A stretch of 64,000 nt of DNA from Diogma glabrata. Its lineage: Eukaryota; Arthropoda; Insecta; Diptera; Cylindrotomidae. Where the stretch lies: the NCBI GenBank assembly GCA_963693315.1, contig OY856187.1, positions 40,847,242 through 40,911,241 on the forward strand. The letters are read 5' to 3'. A program made the position numbers and the translations under genes. How positions within the stretch are numbered: the first letter of the stretch is position 1; each line of letters opens with the position of its first letter. The notes beneath the pieces are model-generated. The model had not been told where the DNA came from and ran no database searches. It saw only the letters and a list, made by a program, of their open reading frames with translations. Shown here piece after piece: positions 58,291 to 64,000 of this stretch.

Positions 58291-59694
58291 CATACAAATT
58301 CAAAAACTTACCATTTTTTTCATTTAGCTTTTCAATAGATCAATTTTTTCATAGAGTTTAGGATTTGAAGTCTGGTGCTCGGGAGCGTTCTTCAACTTTC
58401 GCATTAGGTTTAGTTGTAATTTATTTGTAGGTTAAACAAGCACAACTGGGTCAGTAGAAATGGACCTAGTGTCTAATCGTGACAGTTGTGATTGTTTTAT
58501 TAGGTTGGGGAGAATCTGTTCTGTAGAATCTGGTCGTTAGGGGCTTTTCCAGTAGGTTCTCACATGCATTGTTGGAGTGGGCTCGCGAACGCGATATTTC
58601 AAATTTAAATGAAATGGATATTGTAACCATACTTACTTTTTAAATTGTCTCCAGACGAATCTTGACTTTGGGAATCTCTTATCTAATTATTAAATAAAAT
58701 TAAAAATAAAATAAATCAAACAAATTTTTCAAAAATTAAATAAATAAATTTTTTTATTAAATAAAGTCAATTTTCGTAATTAAATAATTTTAGGTAAATA
58801 AATAATTTTTTTTAGAATCTAAATAATTTTAGGTAGCTAAATAAAATAAATTTTCTTAATTAAGCTTTACGTCAAGATATAAATAAATATTTTTTATTTT
58901 TTAAAAAAAAAAATAAATAAATCCAAGTTAAGACGGTGCATCCAATAAATAAACATCCTTTCTGAATAATTTTCATTTTTTTCAATTTTTTTAAAAATAA
59001 ATAAATATATTTTAGGGGTGCTATCGTCAATAACTAATTTTAGGTATATATAATTATTTCAGTATATCTGAAATTAAATAAATAAATTATACTTTTACAT
59101 ATATAATGTTTTAGGAATTTTTGTGAAAGATTCAGCAAAGATTGGCTACGACGGTGGTCCTTTTTGTTCCTTTATAAAGTTTGTTTTTACAAGAAAATCT
59201 TGTATGTTTTCGAATTGGGCGTTCGTTGTTTTTTTTCGTTTTTGTGCTTTCATCCTTTTTACATTTCCGTCGTACTGGCTCCATTTTTTTTTGTTGAGAG
59301 TTGGTTTTACTATTGTTGGTGATTGCGAGTCATGATTTTGCGGGTTTTACCATCGAAATCTCTAGCGTCTGTTTCCTATATACCAAGCCTAAGTTTTTCA
59401 ATATATTTTTTTTATAAAATTAAATTTAGTGTTAGAATTATTAGTTGTCATAAATTAAACATCTATTCTTAATCATTAGTTATTATAGTTATAAATTTAA
59501 TTCTCGGTTTTTAGAATTTAAATAGGTGTTATATTTAATATTACTTAGTTATTATAATTTTTTTTATTAGTTATTAGAATTTCTATTATTAGTTTAAGTT
59601 TAATAGTGCTTTGGTGGTTTTCTGTCATGGAGGGGATGGCGACGTTTTTGTGATTTCAAGAGTAAAAATCTTGGTTTCTACCTTGAATTCATGG

Positions 59695-60691
59695 TGTAAC
59701 GATCGCAATAATCGCAAAACAATAATAAAATCAAATTCCTCTTTGTTTTCAATTCAATAGAAATGTATTACATTAATTTCCGTTCATTTTTACATTAATA
59801 GTACTTTTAAAATTTTCCCAACTTAACTGCTAATTGATTTTGAATATATTATAAAAAGCCAACGAACGTACTAAATTTTTATTTCCAATACTAATGAACA
59901 GATGTCGTTGTTAATCATTGCTGAATTTTGAAGATTACCCGATTTTGTTTTGACATCATAAGATGTCAAAAGCAAAAACACATTTTTTGCAATTTTAAAA
60001 AGATTCATTCCATTGTTGCTTTTCAAAAGAAAATGTTCAATTGTTTTTGTTATTAAACATTAAATAAAAAAAAAAGTTAACACTGTTTTCATTAGTGTGT
60101 GATTTGGATTACATATATACATTTTTTCTGAAGTTTTTCATTCTTGTTTTCATTAAGTTTTTTTACTTAATTTATCTTAAAAGAAATCTGCTTTATAAAA
60201 GTGGCAGTACATGAAGATAAAGTATCCAATGATGTTATCGAAAGTATGAATAGCAAGGATAACAGTGATCGAAGCTATTACCACAGTTAGAGACAATCGT
60301 TTGTTTGATGGTTTTTCCGGTTGTTGAAACCGCATGGATTCAAAGGCAGATATATAAATGAAAAGTTAAAGGATCAAATGCAAGGTTCAATTGGGCATTT
60401 CGAACAACGAAGGTGTAATTCAACAGCAACAACTGATGTTCACAAATTAGTTCATCCAATATAATTAGTTGATCAAACGCTAGTCAAGGGAATTGAAAAA
60501 TTAGAACCAGATCATCAATCAACAGTTAATAATTTAAGGTATTTATTGTAAATATATATATATTAATTTTAGTTTAATTATTCTCTTTGGAATGTCAGGC
60601 TAAATATATAAAATTTAAGAGATTCCCAAATTTACGATTCGATTTTATCCCGGGTAAATTCCTTTTAAATATATTAGTTAACAAAGGTCCA
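59695..60691. repeat. 997-bp direct repeat, right copy (LTR-like)
   Basis: It is nearly identical to 54943-55939, with one clear difference at 'taaat(c/a)aaaaaaaaa'. Near identity implies the duplication or insertion is much younger than the hAT gene it interrupts. Confidence 0.7.
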
Positions 60692-61214
60692 AGGCAATAG
60701 TATTACTTCTAATTTTGTTACAGTTTTTATGAATTATTTAATTTTTTTATTTCTTTTCGAGAGCCGCATTTATTCTTTCAAAGAGCCGCATGCGGCTCGC
60801 GAGCCGCGGTTTGGCCATGTGTGATATATAAGATAAAATCAATTACATAAAATGTCAAAAGTTAACAAATTTGTTCGTTATTTTAACAGTCCGGTTGTAG
60901 TTTTGTTCGTAATAATTAGAAAAACATGTCTGCAAAATTTACAAACTGTTCGTTAAAAATTGTTGGTAAAATAAATTCAACTGACATCAATTTGTTGTAT
61001 TCAACGAACAATTTGTAGGGTCAAAAGTAACAGAAATGTATGTTGAGTCGAATGACATATCTGTAAATTTTACGAACTTTTTTTTTGAGTGCATGATAAA
61101 ATGCTAAATGAATTATTTCTACCAAGCATTTCTATAGAGCAATTCCACGTCATCACAACATCAATATTCCCGACTGTAGTGAAGAGCTTTTTCATTGGCG
61201 AACCAATGAAGCGG

Positions 61215-61300
61215 CATAGCAGGTCGCGTAGCTAGATTTGGTTATTTAGATGCTCCGGGCTAGTCACAGTATGGAGTTCGAATGGTAACCCTGCTACTCC
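61215..61300 (+). repeat. tRNA-like sequence, probable SINE head
   Basis: The order 'gtagctagatttggtt' (A-box-like) and 'tatggagttcgaatggtaac' (B-box-like, GTTCGAATGG) is separated by about 45 bp. Unique sequence and a CA-rich tract follow. It may be a tRNA-derived SINE or a tRNA relic. The acceptor stem does not pair well. Confidence 0.4.
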
Positions 61301-61394
61301 AATACAAATTCAGACATGTACGCGAATTACGTGATTATACAGAAATGGAAAGATTACAAATGTGAAAGTGAGACTCTGGCGACCCCTTTGGCGA

Positions 61395-62080
61395 AAGACC
61401 CGCGATCACCACGTTCAACCCCCACATTCACTCCCGTATGCCCACACTCTCACGCTTCATGCACGCTCACATCCTCCCACACACCCACACTTACATTCAA
61501 ACACCCATGTAGCAAAGCAAGACCACTAAGTTCGAAGAAACTTAGTAATTATAGCAGATAGTAGCAATCAAAATAATTTCCATTATTGACATTTGATCAT
61601 TCGGATTAAGTCCATAAAATAATGCCATCACTTGTAAACCGATAATCAAATCATAGAGTGCGTGAAAACTTCACACGCTATTTTTTTAAAAAGAAATGGC
61701 ATATATAAATGCACATCGACAAACCCGATCATAATCTCCAGTGAACAGTAGTTGGTGTTCTGATTGATACACAGAAGTTCCAGGCTAATTCTTTCATCGT
61801 GGGCTAGCAGTGTTATTTTACGTCGGTTACGATTACAACGGCATGAATGATTTCCTTATAAGCCAGTTACAGGTAGCATAAAACTTATTAGGACTTAAGC
61901 AATAATTAAAAAAAAAAGTATTACATTAGAAAAAAAATATTTTAATTATAATCGTTTTTAATTTAGATTGTAGTGTCTCGCATACATTCACCACATGCAT
62001 TCACGCCCGCGCATCGACAATCACGCCCACATTCATCCATACGTACACCCATTCACGCGCATTCACACCTTTACGTTAAA
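61395..62080 (+). repeat. Two CA-rich tracts with CACATTCACGCCC-type motifs
   Basis: Tracts at 61410-61510 and 61975-62075 repeat short variants of 'cccacattcactcccg' and 'cattcacgcccgcgcatcg'. The 81-codon frame at 61316-61561 is a translation of the first tract (many T, P, S and H) and is not taken as a gene. The sequence between shows nothing. Confidence 0.65.
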
Positions 62081-63660
62081 AAAAGAACAACAAGAATAAT
62101 TAAAGATCACTCACCACATGATTATATCTGACAGGCCTCTATGTCCTGACGTTCAGCACTCCATCAGCGGTGAATATTCCAGCAGGTAAAGTATTATAGG
62201 ATGAATAGTGGTCTGATATTAATAGATGGTTGCGCCACAATAACCTCGGCGTTCGCTGATAAATTGTATACTAATAATAATATGTTGCGCCGCTACCAAA
62301 AATTCAATGTCACCAAAAAAAAATCGACTAAGAGAGAGAAACTAGATGTTTTCATCTCTTATATAGGCAATTAATATCGAAAAATGAGCTAAAAAGTTTT
62401 TCGAAAGTTTTAAAGTTACAAATTATTGATAGTACATTTTCCGTATCAAAACAAATACTGGTTGTTAGTTTGTAATAAACAAAATTGAAAGACAATTTAA
62501 CGAAATATACTATTTACAACGAGTTTGAAAGAAATAGTAATATATGCGATATTAGAATGGATTAAAACGTATGTGCCACCGATTTTATGATGATTTCATA
62601 TTACGAAACAGCAAATTACAACCGTTTTACAGTAGAATCTATACATATAGTGGAAAGAAGAATTGAAAAAAAAAAAAATACGGTTTGAAGACAATTTCAA
62701 AGCTGATTGTAGGATAATAATTTTTAGATAATAAGACGAATTGACAAATATGCACAGCTGTTTGAGGTTTGAAAATATTTAGAACAGTTATGATTAGAGG
62801 TCCGGAAAATTCAATTTCCTGCCGTATGACGAAGCAATGCTGGTGGAAACGCAGTGTGAACCAATAATAGGATATTGTAAAGAAAAGATTATTATTAATT
62901 GTTTTAGGCTAAGACTAATTATGTGTAACGGAAACTATATGAAAATATGACTATAGATTATGGATGAACGAGAAATTGTTATGAACTACGCGTGATATGT
63001 AAAATTTGTGATATGTAAGGAAATAGAAACTACATGGATCTGTAACTGTACTGGACTTCGTCATCATACTCCAGTCTATATAACACGACCCCCTCTGATT
63101 TCGATGAAATTTCATACACAGATTGGCAATAACAAAAAAAAATACACTTTCTTTCGAAAATGAAATTTTGTGCTGGGGATGATATATATATCTTAAGAAG
63201 CAGACACATAGGTCGGTTCCAACATGCGGGCAGACGCTATAAGGCTTTCATTGTCAGGAGTGGGAATGAAAGCGAATCAGTAGTCATACATTGTGAATAA
63301 TTTTTATGAAAGTTATAATTTATTAGTAAGCTAAGTATTAAAAATATAATTTCTTCTAAAGAAATAAGCAAAACTTTTTAATTTTCATAATAATACGATG
63401 GAGAATGTTTATTGAACATACACTATATATTTTGAACCTTTTTTGAATGATGTCTTTCCGATTGAATAGGTATTTTACTTGACTTGACTAGAATACACTC
63501 AAAACCATAAAGGAAACTTTTACAAAATTTTTAAAATTTTTTTAAAAAAGAACACACAAAATTTTTTGATAAAACTACAATTTTATTCCTTCAAATCGAA
63601 AAATAAATTGTATATAATAGTTCATTATTTAATTAGGAGTTAAAGTGATACTAACATTAA
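62081..63660. other. Intergenic DNA, no gene seen
   Basis: No coding frame or known RNA was recognised. At 63060-63180 'tctgatttcgatgaaatttc' and 'ctttcgaaaatgaaattttg' form the only visible inverted similarity. Confidence 0.5.
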
Positions 63661-64000
63661 CTGGAGGCTAGCATTAACCATGAGCTACCTCGTTATACTG
63701 ATGTATTCGTAATAAATGGTTTCTTTCTACTGTACACCATGAAAGAGATACCAAAAACAATTGGTTATCTTTTGAAGAAAATGTTACAGATGGTAACAAA
63801 TTTTCCAGCCGAAAAATCGACGTTGTATTCGACCAATATTTTCATTCTTCGATTAAAGACAATGAAAGGGCTCTTCCTCATGAATTACAAAACACGGAAT
63901 TTTTTATCTCTGGACCAGATCAAACACGACCAGCCGCTTTTGGAAAGGAAATGAAAAATATAAAATTTAAAGAAGCGCTTGTTGACTTCTTTTGTCTTCA
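63661..64000 (+). pseudogene. Partial, frameshifted coding sequence running off the window
   Basis: One frame reads NHELPRYTDVFVINGFFLLY and TMKEIPKTIGYLLKKMLQMV up to NFPAEK. From about 63808 the reading continues in another frame as KIDVVFDQYFHSSIKDNERA, LPHELQNTEFFISGPDQTRP and FKEALVDFF to the window edge. One extra A in the run 'gaaaaatcg' would join them as ..PAEKIDVVFDQYF.. The conserved-looking VVFD.Y..SIK.NER pattern is familiar to me from uncharacterised arthropod proteins, a memory not a search. The frame is closed upstream by TAA at 63658-63660, so this is at best an internal exon or a decayed copy. Function unknown. Confidence 0.6.

Larger units (their letters stand above)
55940..59694 (+). 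other. 3.75-kb internal region between the 997-bp repeats
   Basis: There is no gag, protease, reverse transcriptase or integrase. It holds a GC-richer 178-codon ORF (56476-57012), a 'tgtacatatttttggtata' repeat tract (57180-57320), and a GC-richer island at 58025-58290 with an inverted pair ('cttctcttcat' and 'atgaagagaag'). The rest is AT-rich. The overall plan resembles a large non-autonomous LTR derivative (LARD), with reservations about missing priming sites. Confidence 0.5.
53145..60823 (-). mobile_element. hAT transposon (GTF2IRD2/ZBED-like type), split by an inserted unit
   Basis: The ends are CAAAGGTGGCCAAGC at the left and, read inward, CACACATGGCCAAACC at the right, with 'gagccgc' repeats inside both. 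The flanks are the direct 8-bp repeat ATATATAA (53137-53144 and 60824-60831). The subterminal 'gcggctcgcgagccgcgg' is typical of Charlie-like hATs. Without the 5.75-kb insert (54943-60691) the element is about 1.93 kb. Its transposase remnant lies at 53323-54790. Confidence 0.85.
52537..61091. mobile_element. Outer TIR element hosting a nested hAT and LTR-like insertion
   Basis: The left end CACTGAAAAAAAATTG faces the right end, which reads inward CACTCAAAAAAAAAGTT. Further in, both sides share GTTGAATTTATTT (about 52573 on the left and 60977 on the right, inverted). Homology with repeat E stops exactly at the left end. Without the nested hAT only about 870 bp remain, with no coding sequence seen, so it would be a MITE. 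No target duplication was resolved. Confidence 0.5.

Noticed and set aside
54943..60691. A canonical LTR retrotransposon
   Set aside because: The 997-bp repeats have TG...CA ends, but no primer-binding site, polypurine tract, polymerase gene or target duplication was found, so only 'LTR-like' is claimed.
61316..61561. 81-codon T/P/S/H-rich frame
   Set aside because: It is a translation of a CA-rich minisatellite and lacks any other coding sign.
1..64000. CRISPR arrays, operons, bacterial promoters and phage genes
   Set aside because: Spliced receptor genes and animal transposons show this is insect nuclear DNA. The regularly spaced repeats found are satellites or transposon arms, not CRISPR.

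Overview
The window is nuclear DNA from an insect, most likely a fly (Diptera). It is very AT-rich. It carries two insect-type gustatory receptor genes with short introns (54-81 bp), plus many eukaryotic transposons: non-LTR, LTR, hAT, pogo, Harbinger-like, foldback and MITE-like elements. Operons, ribosome binding sites, CRISPR arrays and bacterial terminators do not apply. Genes are sparse, and most of the 64 kb is intergenic sequence made of old, nested repeats.

Layout. (1) 1-12.4 kb holds two gustatory receptor (Gr) genes, both on the minus strand (2534-3773 and 11099-12415). Each is a long first exon, then a 30-codon exon, then a 20-21-codon last exon, with phase-0 introns at equivalent places. 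Between them are a four-unit tandem repeat of about 290 bp, MITE scraps and a hAT-like terminus. (2) 12.4-23.7 kb is repeats without a recognisable gene, including a 2.6-kb foldback element (16.4-19.06 kb) sitting inside an older dispersed repeat that I call family A. (3) 23.9-27.15 kb is a complete-ended DNA transposon with 8-bp target duplications, long terminal inverted repeats, an internal 607-bp tandem duplication and a broken gene of an uncharacterised, apparently transposon-borne family. (4) 27.4-36.4 kb holds a hAT transposase tail, a second foldback arm between 420-bp direct repeats, one LTR with a primer-binding site and gag start, and repeat family C broken by two LINE remnants. (5) 39.7-47.8 kb holds further family A copies, each hit by a different MITE, a second family C copy and a pogo-like element with a broken transposase. 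(6) 50.15-52.38 kb is a 5'-truncated LINE with a nearly open reverse transcriptase. (7) 52.5-61.1 kb is a three-level nest: an outer TIR element containing a hAT element, which contains a 5.7-kb unit bounded by two 997-bp direct repeats with an unexplained 178-codon ORF. (8) 61-64 kb has tRNA-like and CA-rich repeats and ends in a broken, unrecognised coding sequence that runs off the window.

The only genes I consider probably functional are the two receptors. They would act as ligand-gated channels in the membrane of taste neurons. Everything else with coding character is mobile DNA, mostly decayed, and the nesting order gives a relative history of insertions.
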